Assembly: GCA_009886115.1 (NCBI GenBank)
Contig: VFJJ01000021.1
Location: 1-56,330 of the forward strand
Length of the DNA: 56,330 bases
Origin: Actinomycetota bacterium
Lineage (GTDB): Bacteria; Actinomycetota; Acidimicrobiia; IMCC26256; VFJJ01
Direction of reading: 5' to 3'
A program made the translations under genes and the position numbers. Shown here in pieces: positions 16,696-27,880 of the stretch. The stretch's first letter is position 1; each line of letters opens with the position of its first letter. Below the pieces are notes generated by a model. That model saw nothing but the letters and a program-made list of their open reading frames with translations, ran no database searches and was not told where the DNA came from.

Positions 16696-17304
16696 CTAGA
16701 GGAACGACGTGGGGTCGAACAGGTCGATGTCGATGATCCGTACGCGTGGAAGCAGATGGTTGAAGCACCGCGCGTCGTCTTCGAGGTCGAAGATCTGCAG
16801 CCCGCCGGCGGTGAGCTCGTTGTACTGCGAGTTCACGAACTCACGAAACGCCAGGAGCCCCACCTGGCGGTCTCCGCCGAGCAGCGCGGCGAGCTGGGGC
16901 AGGAAATCGCCGTCGTGGCTTCCGAGGATGACGTGGCCCGGGCGCGTCGCGAGCGCCTCGAGCGTGCGTTGGATTCCGACGTCGACGACCTTGACACCGG
17001 CGGGTCCCGAGAGCGGGATCGGCCGGAGCCCCATGGCCTGGAGGGCCTGGATGAACGACGCCGGAAGGCTGCCGGAGCTGGCATTGATGAAGAACAGCGC
17101 CTTCACAGGATGACCCCACGTGCTTCGAGCGAAGTCGAGCACGCGCTCCCAGCGGGGTCGCTCCTCGGGCGCAGGGCGGCGCCCGAGGACACTGATGCCG
17201 AGGGTGGCGTCGAGGTTCTCGCCGTCGAGCAGAAGGTAGGTGACCTGCTCCGTGGGATCTTCGACGGCGACCCGTGGCGAAAGGCTCGTCTCGCTCTCGA
17301 TCAT
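16696..17304 (-). CDS. NYN-domain (LabA/DUF88-like) protein
   Basis: 202 residues from the ATG at 17304, chosen because GAGGGAG precedes it and the upstream part of the frame is shadow sequence. The NYN fold (PIN-like nuclease) is indicated by the first acidic strand LLLDGENLDATLG, the central GVQ-like segment KVVDVGIQRTLEALA and the later acidic motif GSHDGDFLPQL. Such proteins are predicted metal-dependent RNases. A C-terminal segment rich in acidic residues ends at FDPTSFL. It is upstream of and possibly co-transcribed with proC. The substrate is not known. Confidence 0.85.
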   Translation of the reverse strand: MIESETSLSPRVAVEDPTEQVTYLLLDGENLDATLGISVLGRRPAPEERPRWERVLDFARSTWGHPVKALFFINASSGSLPASFIQALQAMGLRPIPLSGPAGVKVVDVGIQRTLEALATRPGHVILGSHDGDFLPQLAALLGGDRQVGLLAFREFVNSQYNELTAGGLQIFDLEDDARCFNHLLPRVRIIDIDLFDPTSFL

Positions 17305-17639
17305 CGATCTCCCTCGGCTCGGTCGACGAGGCCGATCGTACGACGTGCGCGGTCGTCGACCCGACCGGCCGCCCGAACGCGAACGGGCCCGAGGAACCAT
17401 CGGACCGCTCCGCACTTCCCCGAACGGAGTGATCGTCCTGCACCTCGGGCCTCGTCGTTGGCTCTTCCGTCGAGGCTCGTGAGCACCCGCCGGAACAGCG
17501 GACGGGACCCTAGCCGTGACCCTCGGAGCCGACAAGGGGGCACGTGCGGTTTGCCCGAAGGGTCGCAAGCGGAGCGCTCCGGCGGCAGACGCCGAAGCGG
17601 TGTCGCCCCATGCGGACCGGCGGGGAACCAGTCGCCACA
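17305..17639. other. 335-bp divergent intergenic region between the NYN gene and the MenJ-like gene
   Basis: No gene is supported here. It should hold two divergent promoters. A perfect 12-bp palindrome CGGAGCGCTCCG is at 17570-17581, about 60 bp before the MenJ-like start, and TAGCCG at 17511 could be a -10 box. An in-frame ATG at 17610 gives an alternative, 10-residue-longer start for the reductase. Confidence 0.5.
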
Positions 17640-18905
17640 ATGGATGTCGTGGAGGCCAGCGGGCAGCGATGGGACGTGCTCGTCGTCGGCGGTGGCCCGG
17701 CCGGAGCGGCTGCGGCGTACTGGCTGGCGACGGCGGGACACCGGGTCCTCGTCGTCGAGAAGAAGCGTTTTCCCCGGGAGAAGACCTGCGGCGACGGGCT
17801 CACGCCGCGAGCCGTCCACCAGCTCGAGGAGATGGGACTGGCGGCGGGGCTGAGCGGGTTCCACCGCTACGACGGGCTCCGGGCCGTCGCCCACGGCATC
17901 ACGATCGAGCTGAAATGGCCCGAGCACCCGGTGTTCCCCTCCTACGGCTACGTGGTGCGACGACGCGATCTCGATCAGATGGTCGCCGAGCGGGCCGTCG
18001 AGGCCGGGGCGGTCTGCTGGCTCGAGGCCGAGGCCACCGAGCCGCTGCTCGAATCCGGGCTCCTCGCCGGGGCGATCGTCAAGCGGAAGGACCTGGGGAC
18101 GGTGGAGGAGGTGCGGGCCCGGTACGTGGTCGTCGCCGACGGCGCCAACTCGCGCTTCGGCCGGGCACTCGGCACCCAGCGCGACCGGCGACGGCCGCAG
18201 GGGATGGCCATTCGCGGCTACTTCGCCAGCCCCCGCCACGACGAGCCCTGGATCGAATCGGCGCTCGACGTTCGCGACCGCTCGGGCGCATCCCTTCCGG
18301 GCTACGGCTGGATCTTTCCCGTGGGTGACGGCACGGTCAACGTCGGCATCGGGCTCCTGTCGACGTTCAAGGGGTGGAAGGACGTCAACACCAGCCACCT
18401 GTTGAGCGAATTCGCGGCGACGGCGCCCGAGTACTGGGGCATAGCTCCCGAGACGGCCTGCGGAGCGCCGACCGGGGGCCGTCTCCCCATGGGGGGCTCG
18501 GTGCACCCCAAGGTCGGACCCACCCATCTCGTGGTGGGCGACGCCTCCGGAGCCATCAACCCCTTCAACGGCGAGGGCATCGACTACGCCTACGAGACGG
18601 CCCGCACCGCAGCCCGGTGCATCGACGACGCGCTCACGAGCGGCTCGGGCCTGGCGCTGCAGCAGTACCAGCGGTGGCTCGACGACGAGTACGCCATCTA
18701 CTTCAAGGTGGCCCGGGCCTTCGCCCACGTGATCGGGAACCCGGCACTCATGCGCGAACTGACCCGGGTCGGGATGCAGTCGCGCACGCTCATGGAATGG
18801 GTGCTGCGCATCATGGCCAACCTGTTGCGTCCCGACGAGCTGGGTGCTGCGGAGGCCGTCTACCGCAGCGTCGCCGCCCTGGCCCGACTCACTCCCGTCG
18901 ACTGA
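17640..18905 (+). CDS. MenJ-like geranylgeranyl/menaquinone reductase
   Basis: 421 residues. An FAD-dependent reductase of the geranylgeranyl reductase family: N-terminal dinucleotide motif DVLVVGGGPAGAAAAYWLA (G17-G22), then CGDGLTPRAV, YGWIFPVGDGTVNVGIG and the FAD segment VVGDASGAINPFNGEGIDYA. Closest known relative by motif is mycobacterial MenJ (Rv0561c), which saturates one isoprene unit of menaquinone. In Streptomyces a similar gene also stands just before nuoA, so it likely tailors the quinone that complex I reduces. The start at 17640 sits right before the conserved fold. It could alternatively act on geranylgeranyl lipids. Confidence 0.88.
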   Translation: MDVVEASGQRWDVLVVGGGPAGAAAAYWLATAGHRVLVVEKKRFPREKTCGDGLTPRAVHQLEEMGLAAGLSGFHRYDGLRAVAHGITIELKWPEHPVFPSYGYVVRRRDLDQMVAERAVEAGAVCWLEAEATEPLLESGLLAGAIVKRKDLGTVEEVRARYVVVADGANSRFGRALGTQRDRRRPQGMAIRGYFASPRHDEPWIESALDVRDRSGASLPGYGWIFPVGDGTVNVGIGLLSTFKGWKDVNTSHLLSEFAATAPEYWGIAPETACGAPTGGRLPMGGSVHPKVGPTHLVVGDASGAINPFNGEGIDYAYETARTAARCIDDALTSGSGLALQQYQRWLDDEYAIYFKVARAFAHVIGNPALMRELTRVGMQSRTLMEWVLRIMANLLRPDELGAAEAVYRSVAALARLTPVD

Positions 18906-18945
18906 TCGTCCGGCGATGGTTCTCTCGGCGGGGGTGTGACTTCGC

Positions 18946-18951
18946 TAGCGT
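18946..18951 (+). promoter_or_regulatory. Predicted -10 box placing transcription start at the nuoA ATG
   Basis: TAGCGT ends 7 bases before the nuoA ATG (18959). With normal spacing, transcription would start at or next to the start codon, giving a leaderless nuo mRNA. No ribosome site precedes the ATG, which fits. No clear -35 box is seen. Confidence 0.5.
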
Positions 18952-18958
18952 GGAACCG

Positions 18959-19438
18959 ATGGACGCATACCTACCCCTCGTGGTGATGGTGATCCTGGGT
19001 CTCCTGTTCGCGGCGGGTTCGTTCGTCGCGTCCACCTGGGCTGCGCCGTCCAAGCCGACATCGGCCAAGGCTGCGCCGTACGAATGCGGGATCGTGCCCG
19101 AGACCGAGCCCGCCGAGCGGTTCCCGGTGCGCTTCTACCTCGTGGCGATGATCTTCATCGTCATCGACATCGAGATCGTCTTCCTCTACCCCTTCGCCGT
19201 GATCCTCAGCGATCTCGGCGCGTTCGGGCTGGTCGAGATGGGGATCTTCGTGCTCGCGGTCGTCGTCGCGTTCGGGTACGTCCTGGCCTCGGGCGCTCTC
19301 GAGTGGGGCCCGGTCCGTATCGCGGAGCGCTTCGCCACGCCGGTCCTGCGGGCCCAGGGCATGCCGCGGGCCGCCGAGACCGAGGACCCGGCCGACCCGA
19401 CCGACGCATCGGCGCCGCAGCCGGGAAGGGCGGCCTGA
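18959..19438 (+). CDS. nuoA: NADH-quinone oxidoreductase subunit A (14-subunit operon)
   Basis: 159 residues. Three membrane helices; the conserved loop reads [26 protein letters not shown] and is followed by [16 protein letters not shown], both diagnostic of NuoA. The cysteine in the loop sits at the entrance of the quinone cavity. The C-terminal 40 residues are a polar Ala/Pro/Asp-rich tail absent from most NuoA. The ATG at 18959 was preferred to upstream frames because it starts the first helix and follows a -10 box. First gene of the complete nuoA-N operon; it ends 4 bases before nuoB. Confidence 0.96.
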   Translation: MDAYLPLVVMVILGLLFAAGSFVASTWAAPSKPTSAKAAPYECGIVPETEPAERFPVRFYLVAMIFIVIDIEIVFLYPFAVILSDLGAFGLVEMGIFVLAVVVAFGYVLASGALEWGPVRIAERFATPVLRAQGMPRAAETEDPADPTDASAPQPGRAA

Positions 19439-19442
19439 GGCC

Positions 19443-19973
19443 ATGGGTCTCGAGCAGCTCGGCCAGAACTTCGTCACCGCCCGTCTGGAGAGCCTCATCA
19501 ACTGGGGCCGCAAGAGCTCGGTGTGGCCGGCCACCTTCGGTTTGGCGTGTTGCGCGATCGAGATGATGGCCTCCGGGGCTGCCCACTACGACCTCTCGCG
19601 CTTCGGAATGGAGCTGTTCCGGGCCAGCCCCCGCCAGGCCGACCTCATGATCGTCGCCGGCCGGGTGAGCCAGAAGATGGCACCGGTGCTGCGTCAGGTC
19701 TACGACCAGATGGCCGAGCCCAAGTGGGTCATCAGCATGGGCGTGTGCGCCAGCACCGGTGGGATGTTCAACAACTACGCCATCGTGCAGGGGGTCGACC
19801 AGATCGTGCCGGTCGACGTGTACGTTCCCGGATGCCCCCCCGGCCCCGAGACCCTGCTCCACGGCATCCTCACGCTGCACGACAAGATCCAAGATGGCGA
19901 GATCTTCCGTCGGCGCGAATCGTCGGTCACCGGAGGCGCGGGGTTGACCCTCGAGGGAGCCGCAAGGAACTGA
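19443..19973 (+). CDS. nuoB: NADH-quinone oxidoreductase subunit B (14-subunit operon)
   Basis: 176 residues. This subunit holds cluster N2, the final iron-sulfur centre before quinone. Its ligands are C36, C37, C102 and C131, in [14 protein letters not shown] and VPGCPPGPE. The remaining sequence ([31 protein letters not shown]) is canonical. It follows nuoA by 4 bases. A 96-bp gap without a clear gene separates it from nuoC, longer than any other gap in this operon. Confidence 0.98.
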   Translation: MGLEQLGQNFVTARLESLINWGRKSSVWPATFGLACCAIEMMASGAAHYDLSRFGMELFRASPRQADLMIVAGRVSQKMAPVLRQVYDQMAEPKWVISMGVCASTGGMFNNYAIVQGVDQIVPVDVYVPGCPPGPETLLHGILTLHDKIQDGEIFRRRESSVTGGAGLTLEGAARN

Positions 19974-20069
19974 CGGGCTCCGGGCAGCGAGCGCCGGTGT
20001 GCAGCAGCAGGGCAACACCACAGCAGCAGCGAAGCACTGAAGTAGCGACCATTCATCAGGCGGGGGAAC

Positions 20070-20654
20070 GTGGCCGACGAGGCTCGTGAAGACGTGCACG
20101 AGGTCGAGAACGAGGCGCCCGCCGACGGGCTGGCGCGCCCGTCCGACGAGGTCGCGGCAGCGGTGCTCGATGCCTTTCCCGGTTCGGTCTTCGCGCTCTC
20201 GCATGGTCAGCCCGTGGTGTACGTCGACCGGGCGAGCCTGCGAGACGTCGTGGGGTTCTTGCTCCTCGAGCAGCGGTTCACCCAGGTCGTCGACATCACG
20301 GGCGTCGACCAGAGCACCAACCCCGGTCGGTTCCTGGGCGATGGTGTCCTGCCCGAGCGCTTCGAGATCGTGGCCAACTGTCTGTCGCACTGGCGCAACC
20401 GGCGTCTGCGGCTCATCGCCCAGGTACCCGAGCACGATCCGGTCGTTCCCAGCCTCGTGCCGCTGTTCCCGGGCGTCGAGCTCGCCGAGCGTGAGGTGTA
20501 CGACCTGATGGGGATCAGGTTCGACGGTCATCCCGACCTCACGCGCATCCTCCTTCCCGACGAGTGGATCGGCCATCCCCTGCGCAAGGACGACGCCACC
20601 GCGAGGGTGCCCGTGCAGTTCAAGGCCGCCGGCAAGCCCCAGCCGAAGGTGTGA
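20070..20654 (+). CDS. nuoC: NADH-quinone oxidoreductase subunit C (14-subunit operon)
   Basis: 194 residues from a GTG at 20070, preceded by GGGGGAA. The 30-kDa subunit signature is complete: LAEREVYDLMGIRFDGHPDLTRILLPDEWIGHPLRKDD. About 30 acidic residues precede the domain. It forms part of the peripheral arm that carries electrons from the NADH module to N2. The C and D subunits are separate genes, unlike the fused NuoCD of enterobacteria. Confidence 0.97.
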   Translation: MADEAREDVHEVENEAPADGLARPSDEVAAAVLDAFPGSVFALSHGQPVVYVDRASLRDVVGFLLLEQRFTQVVDITGVDQSTNPGRFLGDGVLPERFEIVANCLSHWRNRRLRLIAQVPEHDPVVPSLVPLFPGVELAEREVYDLMGIRFDGHPDLTRILLPDEWIGHPLRKDDATARVPVQFKAAGKPQPKV

Positions 20655-20662
20655 GGAAGCCC

Positions 20663-22069
20663 ATGGGACTGCTCCGCCGCAGCACGAGCACCACGGCGAC
20701 GAACGACGAGTCCGGCGCGCCCGCGTCCGGCGACGAGCTGGACCCGGGCGCACCCATCGCAGCGGTCGCATCGCACAGCGACGCCGCGCTGCATCGTCAG
20801 ACCGACGAGGGCAGCCAGCTGATGCGGCCGTCGAAGGCCGCGACCGACGCCGCGGTACGCGAGATCGTCCTCACGGGAGAGCTCTGGCCCGAGGTCGACC
20901 CCGACGACGAGACGATGATCGTCAACATGGGGCCGCAGCACCCGTCCACCCACGGGGTCTTGCGCGTGATGCTCGAGCTCGAGGGCGAGGTCGTGCTCCG
21001 GCTCAAGCCGGTCATCGGCTATCTCCACACGGGCATGGAGAAGACCGGCGAGGAGCTCACCTACGTCCAGGGCGGCACCAACGTCACCCGGATGGACTAC
21101 GCGGCGTCGCTGTTCAACGAGACGGTCTACGCCATGGCGGCCGAGCAGCTCCTCGAGCTCGAGCTGCCGCCCCGGGCGCAGTGGATCCGGATGCTCATGC
21201 ACGAGCTCAACCGGATGTCGTCGCACCTCCTGTTCCTCGCGACCAACGGCATGGACCTGGGCTCCACCTCGGCCATGATCTACGGATGGCGTGAACGTGA
21301 GGAGGTGCTGCGGTTCTTCGAGAAGGTCACCGGCTTGCGCATGAACCACAACTATTTCCGGGTCGGGGGCTCGGCTGCCGACCTGCCCGACGGCTGGCAG
21401 GACGATGTGCTCGCGGTGTGCAACTCGGTCGACTACGGCGTGGCCGAGATCGACGAGCTGCTGACCAACAACCCGATCTGGTTGGAGCGCACGGTCGGGA
21501 TCGGGGTCATCACCAGTGCCCAGGCGCTGGCGCTAGGTGCATCGGGCCCGATCCTGCGCTCGACGGGGATCCCGTGGGATCTCCGCAAGGAGCAGCCCTA
21601 CCTCCCGTACGACCAGGTCGCCTTCGACGTGATCTACGCCGAGAGCGGTGATTGCTTCGACCGCTACCGGATCAAGCTCATGGAGATCCTGGAGTCGGCC
21701 CGGATCGTGCGCCAGTGCGTCGAGAAGATGCCCGAGGGCGACTACCGGGTCCAGGACCGCAAGGTCACCCCGCCGCCCCGGGCCCGCATCGACGAGTCGA
21801 TGGAAGCGCTCATCCACCACTTCAAGTTGTTCACCGAGGGCTTCAAGGTGCCCGCCGGCGAGACCTACGCGGCCGTCGAGGGACCCCGCGGCGAGCTGGG
21901 TTGCTATCTGGTGAGCGACGGCACGGCCAAGCCGGCCCGCATGCACATCCGCGCCCCGAGCTTCTACAACCTGCAGACCGCAGGGGCCATGATGCACGGC
22001 GGCCTCGTGGCCGACGCCATCACCATCATCTCGAGCGTCGACCCCATCATGGGCGATGTCGACCGGTAA
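20663..22069 (+). CDS. nuoD: NADH-quinone oxidoreductase subunit D (14-subunit operon)
   Basis: 468 residues from the ATG at 20663, with GAGGAA upstream. The 49-kDa subunit forms the quinone site with NuoB. NMGPQHPSTHGVLR carries the conserved histidine (H97), and Y146 in TRMDYAASLFNE is the quinone-binding tyrosine. At the position of the arginine that NDUFAF7 methylates in mammals there is T123 (GYLHTGMEK). About 80 residues rich in Thr, Ala and Asp precede the domain, longer than usual. This NuoD differs at both key positions from the second NuoD encoded at 39322-40509. Confidence 0.97.
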   Translation: MGLLRRSTSTTATNDESGAPASGDELDPGAPIAAVASHSDAALHRQTDEGSQLMRPSKAATDAAVREIVLTGELWPEVDPDDETMIVNMGPQHPSTHGVLRVMLELEGEVVLRLKPVIGYLHTGMEKTGEELTYVQGGTNVTRMDYAASLFNETVYAMAAEQLLELELPPRAQWIRMLMHELNRMSSHLLFLATNGMDLGSTSAMIYGWREREEVLRFFEKVTGLRMNHNYFRVGGSAADLPDGWQDDVLAVCNSVDYGVAEIDELLTNNPIWLERTVGIGVITSAQALALGASGPILRSTGIPWDLRKEQPYLPYDQVAFDVIYAESGDCFDRYRIKLMEILESARIVRQCVEKMPEGDYRVQDRKVTPPPRARIDESMEALIHHFKLFTEGFKVPAGETYAAVEGPRGELGCYLVSDGTAKPARMHIRAPSFYNLQTAGAMMHGGLVADAITIISSVDPIMGDVDR

Positions 22070-22081
22070 GGGTCTGTAGAC

Positions 22082-22563
22082 GTGTTCAGCTCCGACAACC
22101 TCCAGCGGGCCCGCGAGATCATCTCCCGCTACCCGAGCTCGCGCTCGGCGTTGCTGCCGTTGCTGCATCTCGCCCAGGACCAGGACGGCTGGATCAACGA
22201 CGAGGCCATGACCGAGATCGCCGGGCTGCTCGAGCTCACCCGGGCCGACGTGTACGGCACCTGCTCCTTCTACACCATGTTCAAGCTCGAGCCGGTGGGC
22301 ACGTACGTCGTGTCGGTGTGCACCAACGTCACCTGTCTCGTCACCGGCGGACCAGCCATCCTGCACCACCTCGAGAAGACCTACGCCGACGATCCCGACG
22401 TGTTCGTCGAGGAGGTCGAGTGCCTGGCCGCGTGCGGCGGGGCCCCGGCGCTCCAGGTGAACTACGAGTACCACGAACGTCTGACGCCCCAGAGCGCCGA
22501 GCAGATCATCGACGCCTACCGGTCGGGCCAGCGCACCGCCCGTCGAATCTCGGGAGGCCCGCG

Positions 22564-22567
<4 letters not shown>
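22082..22567 (+). CDS. nuoE: NADH-quinone oxidoreductase subunit E (14-subunit operon)
   Basis: 161 residues from a GTG at 22082. This 24-kDa subunit binds the [2Fe-2S] cluster N1a through C80, C85, C114 and C118 (SVCTNVTC and ECLAACGG), with a thioredoxin-like fold. The helical N-terminus (YPSSRSALLPLLHLAQDQDGWI) is typical. It belongs to the NADH-oxidising module together with NuoF, whose GTG overlaps its stop codon. No second copy exists in the 11-subunit operon. Confidence 0.97.
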
Positions 22568-23906
<1,339 letters not shown>

Positions 23907-23910
<4 letters not shown>

Positions 23911-26582
23911 GCGCTGCGAACACCCCCGCCCAGCCGGAGCTCGTGGAGCTCACGATCGACGGTCATCTGGTGATGGTGCCCAAGGGCGCCAACCTGATCG
24001 ACGTGGCGCAACGCCACGGTCACTACATCCCGCGGTTTTGCTGGCACGAGCGGATGAAGCCCGTCGGCATGTGCCGCATGTGCCTCATCGAGATCGAGGG
24101 TGTTCGGGGCTTGCCGCCCGCCTGCACCACCACGGTCACGCCGGGCATGGTCGTGCACACCCAGGAGAGCTCACCCAACGCCCGCAAGGCCCAGGAGGGC
24201 GTGCTCGAGTTCCTGCTCATCAACCACCCGCTCGACTGCCCGGTGTGCGATCGCGGCGGCGAGTGCCCGCTGCAAGATCACACCATCGCCCATGGGCCGG
24301 CCGAGTCGCGCTTCGTCGAGGAGAAGCGTCACTTCGCCAAGCCCATCCCCATCTCGCACGTCGTCGACCTCGATCGGGAGCGCTGCATCCTCTGTGCGCG
24401 CTGTACCCGCTTCGCCGACGAGATCGCCGGCGATCCACTGATCTCCTTCTTCGAGCGGGGGGGCCACAGCCAGGTCCTCAACTATCCCGACGACCCGTTC
24501 TCGTCGTACTTCTCAGGCAACACCGTCCAGATCTGCCCGGTGGGGGCGCTCACCGCACGGCCCTACCGGTTCCGGGCCCGGCCTTGGGATCTCGAGAAGG
24601 CCGAGACCTCGTGCGTCACCTGTGCCGTGCAGTGCCGCGCCGAGCTGCACTCCACGACCGACCAGCTCGTACGACTCCTCGGCGTCGACTCCGACGCGGT
24701 GAACCACGGCTGGCTCTGCGACAAGGGCCGCTTCGGCTACGAGTGGGTCGAGTCGCCGTCGCGCATCACCTCGCCCATGGTGCGCAAGACCGCCAGCGAC
24801 GGCACCAGCGAGCTGGTCGAGGTGTCGTGGCCCGACGCGCTCGACGCCGCCGCCCATGGCCTGCAGGAAGTGGCTCGGCTCCACCAGGCGTCGTCGATCG
24901 GTGTGCTGGGCGGCGCCAGGGGCACCAACGAGGACGCCTACGTGTGGGCGCGTTTCGCCAAGGGCGTGCTGGGCACCGACAACGTCGACTGCCAACTCGG
25001 CGATGGGCTCCCGGCCGAGACGGTGCTCGGCCTGCCCCGGGCGACGATCGCCGACTGCGACCGGGCCCGGGTCGTGGTCCTGTTGGCTCCCGACCTGAAG
25101 GAAGAGCTCCCGGTCCTGTACCTGCGGCTCAAGCGGGCAGCGCAGGACCTCGGTGTGAAGATCGTCGAGATCGGCACCGGCGACACCGGCCTCACCCACG
25201 TTGCCGCCGCCACGCTGCGCCATCTCCCGGGCTCGGCCGGCGACGTGGCCGGTCGCCTCGTCGCCGCCATCGGGGGCACCGCCTCGGGCGACGCCGACAT
25301 CGACGCGGCCGCGTCGCTCCTCGGAGACGGATCCGATGTCGTGGTCGTGCTGGGCCGACCCAACCTGGCCGAGCCGGCCGACGCCACCGTGGCCGCCGCG
25401 GCGGCGCTCGCGACGCTCCCCGGCGTGCGGTTCCTGTCTGCGCTACGCCGGAGCAATGTGCACGGCGCGCTCGACATGGGTCTGGCCCCGGGTCTGCTGC
25501 CGGGCCGGGTGTCGCTCGAACAGGGCCGCGACTCGTTCGCCGAAGCGTGGGGCTCGGTGCCCGCGAGCATGGGCCACGACGGCACGGCGATGCTGCGGGC
25601 CGCGGCCGACGGGCAGCTGCACGGGCTGGTGCTGCTCGGCGCCGATCCCATGGCCGACTTCCCCGATCGGGCGCTGGCCGAGCGGGCCTTGGCCTCCATC
25701 GGCTTCACCGTCGTGGTCGACGGGTTCCTGAGCGAGTCGGCCAAGCGGGCCGATGTCGTGCTTCCGCCTGCGGTCTGGGGCGAGAAGTCGGGCTCGGCCA
25801 CGAACATCGAGGGCCGGGTGCAGCGCCTCACCCGCCGGGTGACCACGGCCGGTCGCTCCATGGACGACTGGCGGATCGCGGTGGAGCTCGCCGCCCGCTT
25901 CGGCGTCGACTTCGACCTCGAGACCCTCGACGAGGTGCAGGCCGAGATCTCCCGGCTGGCTCCGGCCTACCTGGGTGTCGACAGCCACATGATCAACGGT
26001 TCTCGCGACGGCGTGGTCGTTCCCCTCGTGCCGGTCACGGTCACCATCGGTCGCCGGAGCCCGACAGCGGCCGTCGAAGCCGACGTTTCCGGGGACGAAG
26101 CCGCCGGGTCCGCGGCCGGGGCTGCCGGTTCCGCCGCGGAGCTTTCCGACGAAGCTCCGGCAGCCCGACCCGCCCTGCTCACCTGGGACCGCTCGGCCCC
26201 CGCCGTCGTGCCCGTGGCCCGGGACTCCTACGCCGTGCGCCTGGTCGTGGCCCGCCGGCTCTACGACGCCGGCCGGGTCGTGGCCGAGGGGCCGTCGATC
26301 GTCGACCTGGCGCCGGGCCCGCTGCTCGAGCTCAACCCGTCCGACCTCGAGCGCCTCGGCGTGGTCGATGGGGGCGCGGTTCGGGCATCGTCGAGCCGAG
26401 GGTCGGGCGTCTTCACCGCCCGCAGGGTCACGGGGGTGCCCGCAGGGACGGCCCGGCTGGCCCACAACCAGCCCGGCGACATCTCCGATCTCGTCGACGT
26501 CGCCGAAGCGGTCACCGACCTGCGTCTCGAATCGGTGGCGACCGTCGCCACCGTGGGCTTGGCCAAGGGAGGGGCCCGATGA
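23907..26582 (+). CDS. nuoG: NADH-quinone oxidoreductase subunit G (14-subunit operon)
   Basis: 891 residues; ATG overlaps the nuoF stop. Four cluster sites are visible: N1b (C45, C56, C59, C73), N5 (H107, C111, C114, C120), N4 (C160, C163, C166, C210) and the optional N7 (C236, C239, C243, C271), which is found in E. coli and Thermus but not in mitochondria. A molybdopterin-oxidoreductase-like domain follows. Between about 715 and 755 there is an Ala/Gly/Ser/Glu-rich insertion before a C-terminal domain. Length is at the upper end for bacterial NuoG. It links the NADH module to NuoI. Confidence 0.97.
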
Positions 26583-27880
26583 TCGAGGATCCGCTCTGGG
26601 CCGACGGCGAGATCGACCTCGCCGATGTCGTCATCATCATCGGCAAGGTCATCTTCGCGTTCGCGTTCTTGATGATCACCGTGGTGCTCTTCATCTGGTT
26701 CATGCGCAAGGTCATCAGCGACATGCAGAACCGGATCGGGCCCAATCGGGCCGGCCCGTTCGGCATCCTGCAGACGCTGGCCGACGGCGTGAAGCTGTTC
26801 ATGAAGGAGCAGTCGATCCCCGAGCAGGCCGACCAGCGGATCTTCAAGCTGGCCCCGTATCTCACGCTGTTGCCGGCCTTCCTGGCGTTCTGCGTGATCC
26901 CGTGGGGAACTCAGATCACCATCGCCGGGAACACGACGAACCTCCAGGTCGCCGAGATCCCCATGGGCGTGCTGTGGATCCTGGCGATGTCGGGCATCGG
27001 GGTGTACGGCGTGATGCTCGCCGGGTGGGCCTCGGGCTCGAAGTACCCGCTGCTCGGCAGCATCCGGGCCTCGGCCCAGGTGATCTCCTACGAGGCTGCG
27101 CTGGGTTTGGCCGTCATCGGCGCGGTGATCCGCTCGGGGAGCCTCTCGATGCAGTCGTTCGTGGCCGTCCAGGCGTGGGACGGCCCGGGCTCGCTGCGCG
27201 ATTGGCTGATCGCCTCGGCGCCCCTGTCGTTCGTCATCTTCGTGATCGCCGCCTTGGCCGAGACGAACCAGCCGCCGTTCGACCTTGTCGAGGCCGAGCA
27301 GGAGCTCGTCGGCGGGTTCCACACCGAGTACACCGGTATCCGGTTCGCGATGTTCAACGTGGCCGAGTTCATGAACCTGGTCACCATGTCGGCCGTCGCC
27401 ATCACGCTGTTCCTCGGCGGTCCCAACGGTCCGGGGACCGACCGGGCCGACAATTGGGGAGCGCTCATCTCCTTCGCCTGGTTCGTGGGCAAGCTCTGGA
27501 TCTTCCTGTTCGCGGCCGTGTGGCTGCGAGCGTCGGTTCCCCGCCTGCGCTACGACCAGCTGATGGACCTCGGGTGGCGCAAGCTCATCCCCCTGGCGCT
27601 GGTGTGGACGGGCATCCTGGCGGTCATCAAGGTGGGTCGGGCCGAGGGCTGGGAGCCCGGGATCTACCTTCCGGCGTCGTTCGCGGGTGCCGGTCTGGTG
27701 GCCCTGTTCATCTACGCCTGCATGCCCAAGCGCGAGCTGGTCCCGGCTCCGAGCGGCCGCAGCGTCCCGAGTGGCCCGAGCGGTCCGAGCGGCACCGGCG
27801 ACACCAGCGGCACCAGCGGAATCGACACCAGCGGCAGCACCACGAGCGGCACGGCGCCGAAGGAGGTGGCGCACCGATGA
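26579..27880 (+). CDS. nuoH: NADH-quinone oxidoreductase subunit H (14-subunit operon)
   Basis: 433 residues; ATG overlaps the nuoG stop. Eight or so membrane helices. The quinone-channel loops are canonical: [17 protein letters not shown] with [13 protein letters not shown], and [25 protein letters not shown]. After the last helix there is a tail of about 45 residues made almost only of Ser, Gly, Pro and Thr (SGPSG, TSGTSG repeats), which is not part of the fold. It connects the peripheral arm to the proton-pumping membrane arm. Confidence 0.97.
   Translation: MIEDPLWADGEIDLADVVIIIGKVIFAFAFLMITVVLFIWFMRKVISDMQNRIGPNRAGPFGILQTLADGVKLFMKEQSIPEQADQRIFKLAPYLTLLPAFLAFCVIPWGTQITIAGNTTNLQVAEIPMGVLWILAMSGIGVYGVMLAGWASGSKYPLLGSIRASAQVISYEAALGLAVIGAVIRSGSLSMQSFVAVQAWDGPGSLRDWLIASAPLSFVIFVIAALAETNQPPFDLVEAEQELVGGFHTEYTGIRFAMFNVAEFMNLVTMSAVAITLFLGGPNGPGTDRADNWGALISFAWFVGKLWIFLFAAVWLRASVPRLRYDQLMDLGWRKLIPLALVWTGILAVIKVGRAEGWEPGIYLPASFAGAGLVALFIYACMPKRELVPAPSGRSVPSGPSGPSGTGDTSGTSGIDTSGSTTSGTAPKEVAHR

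Noticed and set aside
18930-18958. Possible Rex site (TGTGAC) in front of the first nuoA
   Set aside because: Only one half-site is present; the other side (TAGCGT) has no match, so it does not meet the operator pattern.
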